From Oxyruncus cristatus (Eukaryota; Chordata; Aves; Passeriformes; Cotingidae): a stretch of DNA of 64,000 nucleotides. The translations under genes were made by a program, and so were the position numbers. A model generated the notes under the pieces. It did no database searches and was not told the DNA's origin. It saw only the letters and a program-made list of their open reading frames with translations. Below are positions 50,873 through 62,946 of the stretch, one piece after another (position 1 is the stretch's first letter; each line of letters starts with the position of its first letter). Where the stretch lies: NCBI GenBank assembly GCA_013399855.1, contig VXAY01002371.1, positions 820,321 through 884,320 on the forward strand, written 5' to 3'.

Positions 50873-53800
50873 TATCTGTTAGCTTATGCTGTGTTGTCAA
50901 GAGTGGAAAGTTACAAATAAGAAAAAAAAAAAATTGGATGCTGAACCAATGCCAAATTTGATTTTTATTTTCAATGGCATAAATGAGGTATCGTGTTTGA
51001 AGAGACATTCCACCTCCCTCGTGGGGATGCTGGCCATCAGGAAGTGCACAAGCTGCTGTTTGACAGAGGTCTGCAAGCATGTAATGTTTTCTTGTTACAA
51101 GTGATGATTATTTTTTACTTCTTTTTATTGCAGAGCACCATGCATTTTTTGCAGATTTGAAAGAACAAAGGAGGGAGAACAAGTCAAAGAGAAAAATTTG
51201 GTGGTGAATGTTTTAGAAGTATCAGAAGTAAGTTTTATTGAAATGGACATTAAAGTCTGTAGCTCTCAGGTAGCTGTGGCTCTTTGTACAAAAAATTTGT
51301 GCAAAAATCTGTACAAATTTTGTACCAATTGATGCGTCTGTGTTGATTGAGCTAAAAGGTGAAGGACTGGATTTGTGGGGGGAAATGATCTTGTGCTGAA
51401 TTCCTGTTCTCCCTGCTCTGTCTGTAAGACGCTGGAGGAGCAAAAAGCTGTGAAAACAAGTGGCAACAGTAATAGTGTTGAAACTTTTGAGTGCAAGTCT
51501 TTCAACTCCCAGTGTTGGCTGTTTGTAGCTTAAATAGCTCTTGTATCTCTGAGTCTGTAAAAGCTAATGTAGTCCTTTTCTGTAAAGGAAACCAGCACTT
51601 CCAGTTTTCGGCAGGACTTGCTCCTTTCCTCTGATGGTGCTGGTAGCACTTTTTGCACCTGTTTCTGGAACAAAATGGACAAAAATGGTACACAGTATTT
51701 TATATATAGTCTCATGCAAGACTTTGTTCCAGTAAGTGGTGTTACTACTTACTTCCTCCGCTGGACACTACCTTCCTTGAGGCACACTATGCTCCTGTTT
51801 GCCTTTCTTAACGTTCATTATCATCTAGATATGGACATGTTAATCAATCCATTTTTCCTAGTTAAAAGCTCTATTAGGAGGGTCTCTCAGTGTGGGGGTT
51901 TGCAATATTTAGTTTCATTTCATTTCTGTTATTCTGATCCTCAGCATTACCACAGTTCTCCACAGACCAAGTTGTAATCCTTCTCTGCTGACAGTTCCTT
52001 CCAACTTTGTGTCATCAGGGAGCATCATTTTAGCTGTCCTAACCTTTGTTCCAAAGTAATTATCAAAATGATGCCATTTTGATTATAGACTGCAGCAAAG
52101 TAAGTTTGTGCAACTTATGGTTCTTATACAATTACAAAATTCTTTTCTCTCTTTCTCTGGTAGAAATGATTAAGTTCAGAGAAGAGGGTCAAATTCTCCT
52201 GGGTTTTAGTTTGGTACAGATCTACAGTAATTATGTGAAATTGTAACAATTTTGCATTTCTTTGAGTATCAGACTAAGAGCAAACAAGTCCTTCCCTCTG
52301 AATTTGCCATTTCAGTTACTTAAAGCTGTAAATGTATTTGTAGTATAGGAACACACAAATGAAAATTGTGTAAGTCTGAGATGGATGAAAGCAAGAAACG
52401 CTCTTAAGATTACTAATTAGAACTGCATCACTGTTGCCATTGCTTTCGCCCTCTGTTCTGTGTATGTTTTCTGCCCTGTACCTGAAGATACTCTGTGACA
52501 GTTTATGTGTCCAGTGTGTTCCTTCCACAGTCCTGGCAGAGTTGTCAGGAGACCAGTTTTGAGATAAAAGGATGAGCTTTATGCATGGGTGATTGCTCTG
52601 AATGGATCTTAAAAGATTTGTCAAGCTATTAGTTATTTATTTCTCAAGTTGAAACATGACATATTGGGTAATTACCAATATTGTTATTTTTTAATTGGAA
52701 AAATCTAGTAAATCACTGAAGTATAGGTATTTAATATTTTTCTAATTCAATTAAAATAATTAAAGTGATATTTTTGATAATCTCTGAAAGAAGCGTAGTT
52801 TTGTAGTCCACAATCTTAGAAGATCACGGTAAAGAATAAGATAGCAGAACTAAATGTGAATAATACTTTTCTGTCACGGCAATTTGTGTCTGTTGGTTGG
52901 ATTTAGATATAGGATTGGAGCGTTTTGTACCCTAGTATGCTGAAAGGTCTTCTTAGTGGTATGGAACCATTTCAACAGTTGCTATAAGATCTGGGAATTT
53001 ATTGATTTCATAAATGAATAAATACCAACAAGTAAAATTTTAATGTGTCAGGTGTAAGCTGTTTATCTTTGCTTTTCCATGTAACAAATACAATGCATCT
53101 GACTCGGGATATTATTGGCTGCCTTCAGAAAACTTTCTTTTCAGAGAAACATATGGAGTCATTTATGTGAGTTGTCAAAGTATCTTTCTATCATTTAAAA
53201 ATGTGACATACTTCTAACCGTTGACCTCTGTCTCCTCCTATTTTTCTGTGTCTACTGAAGCAAATGAACTGTGCATGATGAGGATCGATGTTTCTACCTC
53301 GTAAAACCTGTGAGATCTGATCTATGAAGGAAGAGAAGGACTACACATCTGTAGGAGAAACTTTGTGTAGAGGTTTAATGTGTGGGCGGTCTGTTTTCCC
53401 TCTTGAAGTTTGCCAAGGTTGCCAAAGTACCTGAGTGTTTTATTGTAAGGAAAGCTTTCTGATGTTTTCTTGTGCTGGAAATAGGAAATGTTTGTCCCTG
53501 AATTTGGAGGTAGAGGGAGAACTAGGATGAGTTTGATTCTGGGACGAGAAACCACTGCTAAGAAGACTCGCAAATATGTTTTGTGTGAGATTGGCCTAAA
53601 TTACCCTTATTGGGATGTACCCCTGGAGTGGCTCTATCAGCTCTTGTTCTGCATGTTGAATTAAGCAATAATAACATGGCAATGAGTTGCTTGGAAAGTA
53701 AGATCTGCTGTTCGAAAACTTTCTAAAATGCCATACATGTATTGGGTTTGCCTTCTTATAGCAATTGTTTCTATCTACTGAATGACAAAAAGGCTGTCTA

Positions 53801-54871
53801 GGTGCTGTGAAGTGCATGACGTGTTTTGAAGGGCTTAAGCAATCTGCTCAGGACTGCTGAAAATGACTTTCAGGTTTGTCCCATCAGGTTCTCTTACTTT
53901 CATTCTGAACACAGGATTAGACCAGCTGGTAGTGTCTTATCTGATGCAGAGAATTTTGTATTCTGGTACAGTAGAGATTTAGTCCTTGTAGCAATCCTTA
54001 AAGTGTTTGAGCATATACAACTCAATTTTTGCACACGTATCTGCTTGCTTCTCTTGCCTTCCTATATGCAGTGAGAAGGATTTAAACTGCAGTGAGTCTG
54101 CATCAGAAGTGATGCTTCTGTCCTCGCTTGAAACAAGATTTTTACTCTTTGAAAGTTGTTATTTCTTCGCAATTAGGTTTTCTTGTTTTGAGGGTCATGT
54201 TTATTCCAGAAAATAGTGGAACTTTTGAGTGCAGTTACCTTTACTGCTGTTTCTCTGTAAATTACCACTGTGTGAAGTCAGCAGAAAGCTTTTCTGCTAT
54301 TAGTGTGCTGGTTGCAGTTGTTCATGAAGTAGGTCAAAGGGGTTTGAAGATAAACAAAAATATGAGACTCACATGTTGGATTTTTCATAGTTAGGCAATT
54401 AGGTAAGAGAGTTACAATAGCAAGAAAGAGGCAATAAACTTTGCCGCTTGCTGGAATCCCTAGGCTGTGGGATTTCATGCATGTGCCTAAAGGTCTTATT
54501 GTAGAATGAAATAATTTGCCTTAATGTTTCCCAACAGGAAGGAAAATTTGAATCCTTTATTTAGGGAATACTTATTTCAATAATAATACTATCAAACTCT
54601 TGTACTCTGGAGGTGGGGGGCAAGAGGTGTTTGAATTGGCCGTCGCAGGAAAGAACTCACACAGATGTGGAAGGAGATGTGAGGAGACCAAGCTGCAGAG
54701 AATGTGACACTTGCCATTGTGGCAGGTCCTATCAGGAGGTAGGACCTTCTTTCCCTTCGCACACCTCCTGCTTACAGTCTTTGTTTAGTTACAGGGTAAT
54801 TTTAGCCGCAGGGACTGACTTACTCTGAGGACTGTGGTGGAGGTTGTCTCATGACTACTACTATTCTAGAG
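50873..54871. other. Intron 1 segment, possible ancient LINE relic
   Basis: Mostly unique intron. 51985-52068 (TTCCAACTTTGTGTCATCAG and CTTTGTTCCAAAGTAATTA) resembles reverse-complement sequence of old CR1/L3-type LINEs, with weak support. Contains a near-perfect inverted repeat at 51286-51325 and a hairpin at 54724-54747. No gene recognised. Confidence 0.5.
54724..54747. repeat. Inverted repeat, 8-bp arms, 8-base loop
   Basis: AGGTCCTA TCAGGAGG TAGGACCT, perfect arms, about 125 bases upstream of the ERVL remnant. No promoter or terminator function implied. Confidence 0.7.
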
Positions 54872-55018
54872 TGTCCTGGTTTTGACTGGGATAGAGTTAA
54901 TTTTCTTCCTAGTAGCGGTACAGTGCTATGGGTTTGGATGAATAATGTTGATAGTACACTGATGTTTTAATAATTGCTAAGTAGTGCTTATTCTAAGTCA
55001 AGGGCTTTTCAGTTTCTT
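54872..55018 (+). mobile_element. ERVL-type 5' LTR, truncated
   Basis: Begins TGTCCTGGTTTTGACTGGGA and parallels the first 147 or so bases of the LTR at 56254 (shared AGAGTTAATTTTCTTCCTAG-type string, CACTGATGTTTTA, CTAAGTCAAGG). It has diverged by many substitutions and separate small indels. It stops near CTTTTCAGTTTCT and passes directly into internal sequence, so about three quarters of the LTR are missing. Confidence 0.85.
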
Positions 55019-56253
55019 TGTAATGGTCAATGATGGCTGGAATATAAATATAGGAAGGCAGACTGACTGTACTGTACCTTCACAAATCTTCCAAGGCAAG
55101 TACTATATGCTTACAAGGGCAGAAGCAACTACTGTATGGCTGAAAACATATCCTGTGCCCCATACCACTGCCGAGAACACTAACCTGGGCCTTGAAAAGC
55201 AAGTCTTAGGGAAACACAGTACCCAGAAAGAACTGAGTCAGACAACAGGACTCATTTCCAAAACAACCTTATAGATACCAGGGCCAAAGAGCATGGCACT
55301 GAATGGTTATATTACATCCCCTATCATGCACCAGCCTCCCAAAAAATCAAGTGATGGTCTGTTAAAGACTACAGTGACACCAGTGGATGGTGGGGCCTTC
55401 AAACATGGGGGTCCCTTCCAACTAGAAATATTCTGTGTTTTTATGATCTGGATATGCATTGAGCAAAAGCTACCTGGTTAGTCAACACTAGAGGATCTGC
55501 CAGTCAGGCTGGCCCTGCTCAGTCAAAACTTCCGTGTCCTTTAGAAGGGGATAAAGTACCTGTAGTTCACATTAAATATGTGATAGGGAAAACAGTCTGG
55601 ATTATTCCTGCCTCAGGCAAAGACAAGCCCATCAGTGGGCTCACTCAAGCCCATCACTTTGGCTCAAGTGTTAGGGTGCACTTGGTGGGTAACATGCAAG
55701 GATGGGGAATTCTGATGTGTGCCTTGAGGGGATTTGATTTTGGGTGAGAGTAGCTAATTAATTAAAATTTATGATCCTAATTTCTGTATAACACTGTGTA
55801 TCATCATTTCTATGGTGGCTGTATGCCTATCATTGCACTGGGCCCATCATGATGCCTGTCTCTGCCACTTCGGATTCAGGGATCTGAACCTAACTCCCTT
55901 TCAACAGTATTACAGTAAAAATCACACAGATTAGGAAAATTGAATGTGAAGAAAACCAGGTGAGTACAGAGGTGATGGAATCAGAGTTGGCTTCAGTGTG
56001 CAACAGTCCAACACCACACACTATCTTTTGCATCCTGAAAGACTGTTATAGCAGATGAAGCCCAAAGTCACAAACTAAGATCTCAACGGACATTTTATAG
56101 GGATAGCTCATAGACTATATGGGCTATGGATATGGGAATGATATCTGTGTATATATAGTAAAAGACAGGAAAGGTGACGGTGCTTAAGTGAGGTATATTA
56201 GAAAGAGTGGGTTCTGGGAATGATGTAAATGGTATAGAATAAGGAGTGGATAC
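55019..56253 (+). mobile_element. ERVL-type internal remnant: decayed integrase and 3' leader to LTR
   Basis: About 55096-55760 is the 3' end of pol: integrase core (EATT, TYPVPH and GLEKQ segments are readable near 55125-55205), then the region of the third catalytic acidic residue and the C-terminal DNA-binding part. It is not functional: the stretch around the second catalytic Asp is shifted into another frame near 55245, further frameshifts follow and stops interrupt it. Gag, protease, reverse transcriptase and RNase H are absent. 55760-56253 is the untranslated part before the 3' LTR, ending in a short purine-rich AAGGAGTGGA (polypurine-tract position). No env was seen, as expected for ERVL. 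Confidence 0.8.
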
Positions 56254-56835
56254 TGTCCTGGCTTCAACTGGGGTAGAGTTAGTTTTCTTCCTAGTATCTG
56301 GCGCAGTGCTGTGTGTTTAGATTAAGTATGGAAATAATGTTGATAACGCACTGATGTTTTAGTAGTGGTTACCCTAAGTCAAGGACTTTTTAGTTTCCCA
56401 TGCTCTGCCAGAGAGGAGGTACACAAAAAGCCAGGAGGGAGCATGGCCAGGACAGCTGACCTGAACTGGCCAAAGGGATATTCCATACCATAGAACATCA
56501 TTCTCAGTATATGAACTGGGGGGAATAGGCTGGGAGGGGCCAGTTGCTGCTCAGGGATGAACTGGGCATCAGTCAGCGGGTAGTGAGCAATTGTATTGTG
56601 CATCACATGTTTCTCTTATTAATCTCTTTCTTCTTACCTCCCTTTTTATCATCACCATCATAATTATTATTTTTATTACTATTATTATTATATTTTATTT
56701 AAATTATCAAGCTGTTCTTATCTCATCCTACAGGTTTTACCTTTTTCTGATTCTGATTTTCCTAGTCGGGGTGCCAGAGGGTATGAGCAAGCAACTGTGT
56801 GATACTTAGTTGCTGACTGGGCTTAAACCACGACA
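56254..56835 (+). mobile_element. ERVL-type 3' LTR, full length
   Basis: About 582 bases starting TGTCCTGG and ending CCACGACA, i.e. TG...CA termini. Contains the characteristic GACAGCTGACCTGAACTGGC, GGGATATTCCATACCAT, a TATA-like AGTATATGAA near 56506, the GTCAGCGGGTAGTGAGCAAT segment, and an ATT/ATC-rich microsatellite at about 56650-56700. Bases after it (TGAAG) agree only 3 of 5 with those before the 5' LTR (TAGAG), so a target duplication is unproven. Confidence 0.92.
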
Positions 56836-59800
56836 TGAAGGCACAGGCTGTGGGGAGACATGCGAGTGTCTTTAGCCATTGGAAATGGTTAGGAATATTA
56901 GACACGTTCTGTTTGATGGGATGGAAAAGAGGTTGGTAGATAATGACCTACGAACCAGAGAGAAAAGGGAAGACTTCACAGTTGTACCATTCTTTCTTGT
57001 ATAAGCCAAAAGATGAGAGAGGAGAAACGATCAGTTGAATTTGAGAAACAAATGACTTTTTGAACTTTACTGTTTAGCCTTCTTCAAAAAAAAGTCTTAG
57101 AAAAGTGATAGATAGGTTTGTAAGTGAAGACAAGTTGATGCTTGTGATGCTTTCACCACAGATATTTCAAGTGCCTTGTCTAGAGGGTGCTGAGAGTTTT
57201 ATGTGTAGGCTGTAGTCAGCTCTGGAGGCAGCGAGAGTCCCTGGACGGCAGCTGGAAAATGCTGCGACAGGTAGGAACTATGTACTCTTTTGGCACTGGC
57301 TTCTGGTTACTGCCTTCGAGTCACTTGTTGTGGATCCAGTTTCTTTGCAGTATCTCTTAAAAGGTACGCATGTTTGTAACTGTTAGAAAATGAGTACTTG
57401 ATGTCATTCTACGGGTTTAGATAGTGTTTGGTTTTAAGTTTTGCTTTCTCTGATGGATGCTTGATGTGTGCATGCATTCTTGTTAGACTTCAGAGATGAG
57501 AATGCTTCCATTAAAAATGCAAATGCATAAGTATTAAAGTGATTTTCGTTGTAAATCTGAAAGTTATTGCGCTTGATATTTTGTACTGTCTTAACTGTGG
57601 ATGGTGGATCAGGAAGAGTTGCCCTGAAAATTAAAGTGTTGAAATCCCTAGTGGTCTGTTACTGAGTATTGATGTCAGATAGAAGCCCTGTGTTTGCTCA
57701 TCATTGACAGTTCTGCCATATTCAGGCAGAAGTACTGGAACTGTTATGCCTTCAAGAGGTGAAAAAATGTTCTATTTCTGCCACAGGGTTAATGAAGCTG
57801 AGTGTTATGGAAGAGGGCTAGGAGTTGGTTTTATTAGGTAGCAGTTACAACTAGTTGAGATGACTAGTTTGTGAAAGCAGGATTTCTTATTAGCTCTGCA
57901 GGTGTACTCAAAATTTCTCTTCTCCAGTACCTCAGAGATCCTGTCTTTTTTGTTCTTCAGCTTGTCCATAACGCACTTATTTAATCGTAGGGTCAGTAGG
58001 GTACTACAGAGAACAGCATTTCCTGGCTTGCTCTCATGAAGTGTGTGCATGCCTCAGTAAGATTTATGCTGTCTGCCACTGGCAATTCTTCATGATAAGG
58101 TAGACAAGTACTTTCTCTCTCAATTAACTGCTATTGCTTGCATATTTGATAAGAGAAGAAGCTTCCTTTTTGCATATAGAGTTTTATTTCGTGAGAGCCT
58201 ACAGCACAAGACAAAGGTTTGAGGTGTAAATTACAAGTCAAAATGTTTTGTTAGTTTCTAAGCAAGTGGAAGTGGAACCTTTTGACAGGAGATGAGTGCT
58301 GCCATTGGTCAGGCACAGCTAACATCTGTCCACAGCTGCCCTCGCTGCAAGGCTGAGGGAGACCAGCTGAAGGCCCCATGGCAGCCTCCTCTGGTCAGGT
58401 CTAAGGGGCTGGTATAACACCACACCTGCAGTGCTGGGACACCACTAAGTGCACAGAAATGCCTGTGCGTGGCGAGAGCAGGCATTCCCTATGTGTGGAA
58501 CCAGGGCAACCAGGAGTATGTCACCAGACAAGGCCATCACATTGGCACACCTCGGTGCACTCTGGCTCTATAGCATTTTAGTCTGAGTGCCAGCCCACCA
58601 TCGAGGTGATTCACTCTTTCTGTATCCAGATGGGGCTTTGCTATCTGCACCACCCATTGTGGGTCACTAAAGTGTCCACAGTTTCATGCTTTTGTGTTGT
58701 CATCAGTGTGTATTTGGCAAAATCTAGAAATTGGTATGCTTAAGTGTTTTCTGCTTTCCAATAGCTTTATGGTCAGCTCTAATGATGTTCTTTTTTTTTT
58801 CATACAAAACATGATGCCTGTATGATGACCAAAGATGATAAGACTTCATTAGAAGTCACACTTTGACTTATGCTGCTGTAGACTTAATTTTTTGAATGCT
58901 ATTTCACTTCAGAAATGCTTAATGACAGTGGCTGACATGTCAGTATGGCTATTGACAAAATAGCAGTTTTAAATTTGTAACTATTATTATTAACTTGTTT
59001 ACAGTTACACAGATATGTTGTTTGTGTCTAGTTGGAATCACCTTATGTGTGTCTGTGAGCAAATGGAAATTAGTCCCAATCCATAGGTTAGAGGCAGAAT
59101 CTTTAAAGACTAATCCTGAAAATTAGTTGGATAAGTAATACTTGTAAACTAGTTAATAAACAGCATGATCCTGTTCAGCTTTTCTTGGCTGTTAATGTTG
59201 CTGGTATCAAGTATAGCCATTTAAGGAGTAAAACTTGATTTAGTTGTTAAAATCTGAAAAATCCTCTCCATCTTGCCGAGATAGATTAGTATTTTATATG
59301 TTTAAATATCTGATAATTTTGGCCTAATCAGCAGTAACTACTTCACTAGTATAACATTTGTGTCATTCAGATTTAGAATACCTGCACATACTTAAATTCA
59401 TAAAATTATTCAATTGTATAGGTAGATATTCAACTTTAAGCTTCTGATATATATAATTGTTGTTTTCCTAAATATCAACATGCTCTTCAGACTGATGCTG
59501 GAGTAATAAAGGAATGCTTTTCTTCTGATACATGTGAAATCTGTCTCTCAACACTGAGATGGCATTTATCTCTGTGCGTAGTACAGTTTTGAAAGCCACA
59601 TTTTTGGTAGAAAAAACAAATTTGAGGTGGTGATGGAAAAAAACACAAAAATGATTTGAAGGCTGGAAAAAAATATCTTGCAATGTGAGACTGGATATTG
59701 AATTAGCATAAAGAAGACTGGGACTTAACTTGATCACAATGGTCAAGTACCTTTGCAGGGAGAAAATACCAAGAAAATTACAGTATGTGAGAAAGTCATA

Positions 59801-62800
59801 ACAGGAAGCAATAGCTGGAAGCTGCAGTCAGATAAATTTGAATTGGAAATAGCAGTGATAATGCAATTATGTGGAAAACTGGGGACAAACATAAGATATG
59901 TGAAGAGAAAAATCTGCTGTGGAGAATCTGTCTGTAACAAGGTCATTGTCAGTAATGTGTTCTCAGTAAAAAGTTATATGACAAGAAACATTTTGGCTTT
60001 CCTATGCTGTTTGTGTAGAAGCTATGGAAAAAATCCACATTTTTTAATTAAGGGAGGAGAAAAATGTCCTGGGAGGTTATAAAAAATGCAGGACAAAAAC
60101 ATTTCTTGTGGCAAGGACTCAAAGATACATCTTTTCTGAAAAATAAAATGCAGACGTTCTGCTGATTTCTTTGGCGAATGCTACAGTTGTAGTACTTAGC
60201 ACTCCAAAAATAAGTCAGTCAGTTTATTACAACCTCATTGGGACACTATAGTTTTGAAATAAAGCTGACTGTAAAAATCTTGGTTAAAATGGTCTTAAGC
60301 TGTCTTGAGCAGGATCAACTGCTTTGCTTCTTCCTTCAAAAATGGCAGCTCTCACTGAAAGAAGGCAGACTCTGTAAATGCTTTGAAATACTCTATGGAT
60401 GAGAGAAATGGACACTAATTGAGGGGTAAGATTTCCTAACCTGTTGTACAGGACTGCAGTATGAGAGTGAACTCTTCTGGCCTTTGGGAGGGGAGAGAAG
60501 CCTGATTTCAGGAAAGAATCTGATCTTTATGGAATATTTTTGGCCTTGCTTTTTCACTCTATGTATTTTGCCCAAGGGTTATACTCTGTGTGCTCGAACT
60601 GCATACTTGTCCCTTTACAAAAATAAGGGTGCTGCGAGGCTTGGTATTATAAACAGTTGTGGATAATAGCTTTCATAACAGAGCCTTGAAGAAGTAACTT
60701 GCTTGGGAGTCAGAGAGAGGAGAGCTCCTGTGCTCTAGCAGACATTGTCACCATTAGACCTACAAAGTTGTCATGAAAGAGTTGCCTGTGAGCTCTCTGA
60801 AGAAGCTGCGTAAGTTTCACTGAGCAAGTTTTTCACTGAGAATGGTTTCCTATCTGTTTTTTCTCTCGTGAGATTATTCCTTCAAGACTATCATCCCTTC
60901 AGACTGCAAGGGAGGAAGAATTATTGCAGGCACAACATGTCTTGAAAGGAACAGGGATGGTGCTGCACTGAGCACGAAACCGATGGAACAAGGTTGGGGG
61001 TTTGTAAATACAGGCAGAGAGAGGAAGAGAGCTGTGGAAGAGGCAATGAGAACCAGGAAGGCTGGCGGAGGTGCTGCAGAGCATGGCCAGCAACTGAGGG
61101 CTGCCTTTGGTTGCACCAGCCAGCCAGGTCTTGCAGCTGACAGCGGCAGTGGAGCGGGACTGTCCCAGTAGTGAAGCCAAGCAACCAGTGAAACAATCAC
61201 AGCTGCTCCTGGGAAATTTTTGTACATGCCAGGGGCAAGCTTTGCTTGTGCTTTTCTTGGATCTCTGTCTTAAGCTTTTCGTAGAAAACAACAGGAGGGT
61301 TAGCATCACATTGAATTGGGAACTTGACCTTCTGAAAAAGTGGAGTTGGAAATCAAGAAGAAAAACATATGAATTCTTGTGGTTTAAGAGCCCATGTCCA
61401 GTTTAATACTATATACCTCCCCAAAGCACTGCATGTTTCCATACAAATCCAAACCAATGCCAGATACCAACATCAAGGTTAGTATGCTGTATCTGAATTG
61501 ACTTTACAATACTCTTCAGATGTATGGCAATCAGTCTTTTCTCCTGGTGTTAACTGAGTCTTTTATACTTCTGTTCTTAATGTTTTGAACGACAGGACTA
61601 AAATTGAGTGATTTTTCCCTCCTATATTCCTTAGTGTAAGATATCTGGAAACATGGGAGAGTAGCCTTCTTTTACAACTGATTAATCCCAGCTCCTCTTC
61701 CTCAGTACTGCTTTTAGTTCTAGGCTTTCATGCTTCAGGAGTAATGTGTGTATGCCTAACATTACCAGTGTTAGCTGTTAATCTGCTTGAAGATAGACTA
61801 TGTTGCTTTTGCTTGGGGCTGCCAAACAAGCTAATTTTATAGAGAGAGAATGGTTTTAGAAAAACAAATGTCCTTGTTCTTGTGAATGTGCAGTTAAGTA
61901 AGATGCGATAGGTAACAATTCAGAAAGAAATGTTTTGTCATTTTGAAACGGTGTGTCCCAAAGCAGAGAAATTATTTTCCCAGACTTAGAGATGATAGTT
62001 GTTTCTCACATGAACACCTACCAAAAGAAACGGTATAGTGTCTCTTTCCAGCTTCTGTAATGCTTGATCATCTCATTTGAATGTGTGTGCTTTGGTTACA
62101 GAGAGCATGAATTAATTTCTCAAATTTTGAATGTGTTTATTTTGAAACCGACATTTAGTTCTTTGGAGAAAAAATAATACCTTTAAAGTAGAGTTGGGTT
62201 TACTGTGGCTGTTAGGTATTGTGATATTGTTGTGTGGTTTGAGTATTTTGTTATGGACGTTGTGATGTATTTACAGAGGAATCACAGATCACAAGATGCA
62301 CATCCCGTGTAGTAACCTGGCCCTTTATTCCTGTAAAGCTGGAGATCTAATAGGATGACCAGTTTATTAATCCAAGAAAACTTAACAAGTTAAAGCTGGA
62401 GGAAAGAGAGGCATAAATTCCTGCATTTAAATAGTGGGATACTACAAAATGAGACTGGATTTAGTTATTTTTATTGGACACTGTAGGGACAACAAAAGAA
62501 GCTAATGGGCTCAAGCTGTGCAAAGGAAAGTACTCACGTGGACAGTGCTAGAAGGCTTCCTGCTTTCACCCTCTGCTTGCTGAGATCTGTACTTCTCTCT
62601 CAACCCTTGCTTGTGAACAAATACTTCAGGAAACAAGTGTCTATCTGCTGTGAACAACTCTTACAGCGTATTTTTGTCAGACATTAGAAAGGAGAATGGG
62701 GATTTTTTTTTTCTTTTTATAAGAAAAGAATAGTCATTGCTCCTGTGCAAGGCACAACATCTCTGTATGTACAGCCTCTGGAAGAGGAAGGATATCATGG

Positions 62801-62892
62801 TGCAGAGCACGAGTCAGCTAGGAGAACAGTATGTTGTGATCTGTTGTCAAAGGAATCAGTGTCTAAAAATGTCTGAAATGGTTATTTTATCA
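56836..62892. other. Intron 1 segment, no supported gene
   Basis: Unique intron with one GC-richer block at about 58280-58690 that stands out but was not assigned to a family. Open frames, including 60874-61309 on the minus strand, lack recognisable domains. Confidence 0.55.
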
Positions 62893-62946
62893 CTGTTAGA
62901 CTAGGTGATCTTGAAGGTCTCTTCCAGGCTTGATGATTCTGTGATC
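62893..62946 (+). mobile_element. CR1 LINE 3' terminus, short
   Basis: TTAGACTAGGTGATCTTGAA, GGTCTCTTCCAGGCTTGATG and ATTCTGTGAT: the last 50 bases of CR1 in + orientation. Diverged CR1-like sequence may extend upstream. Confidence 0.85.
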
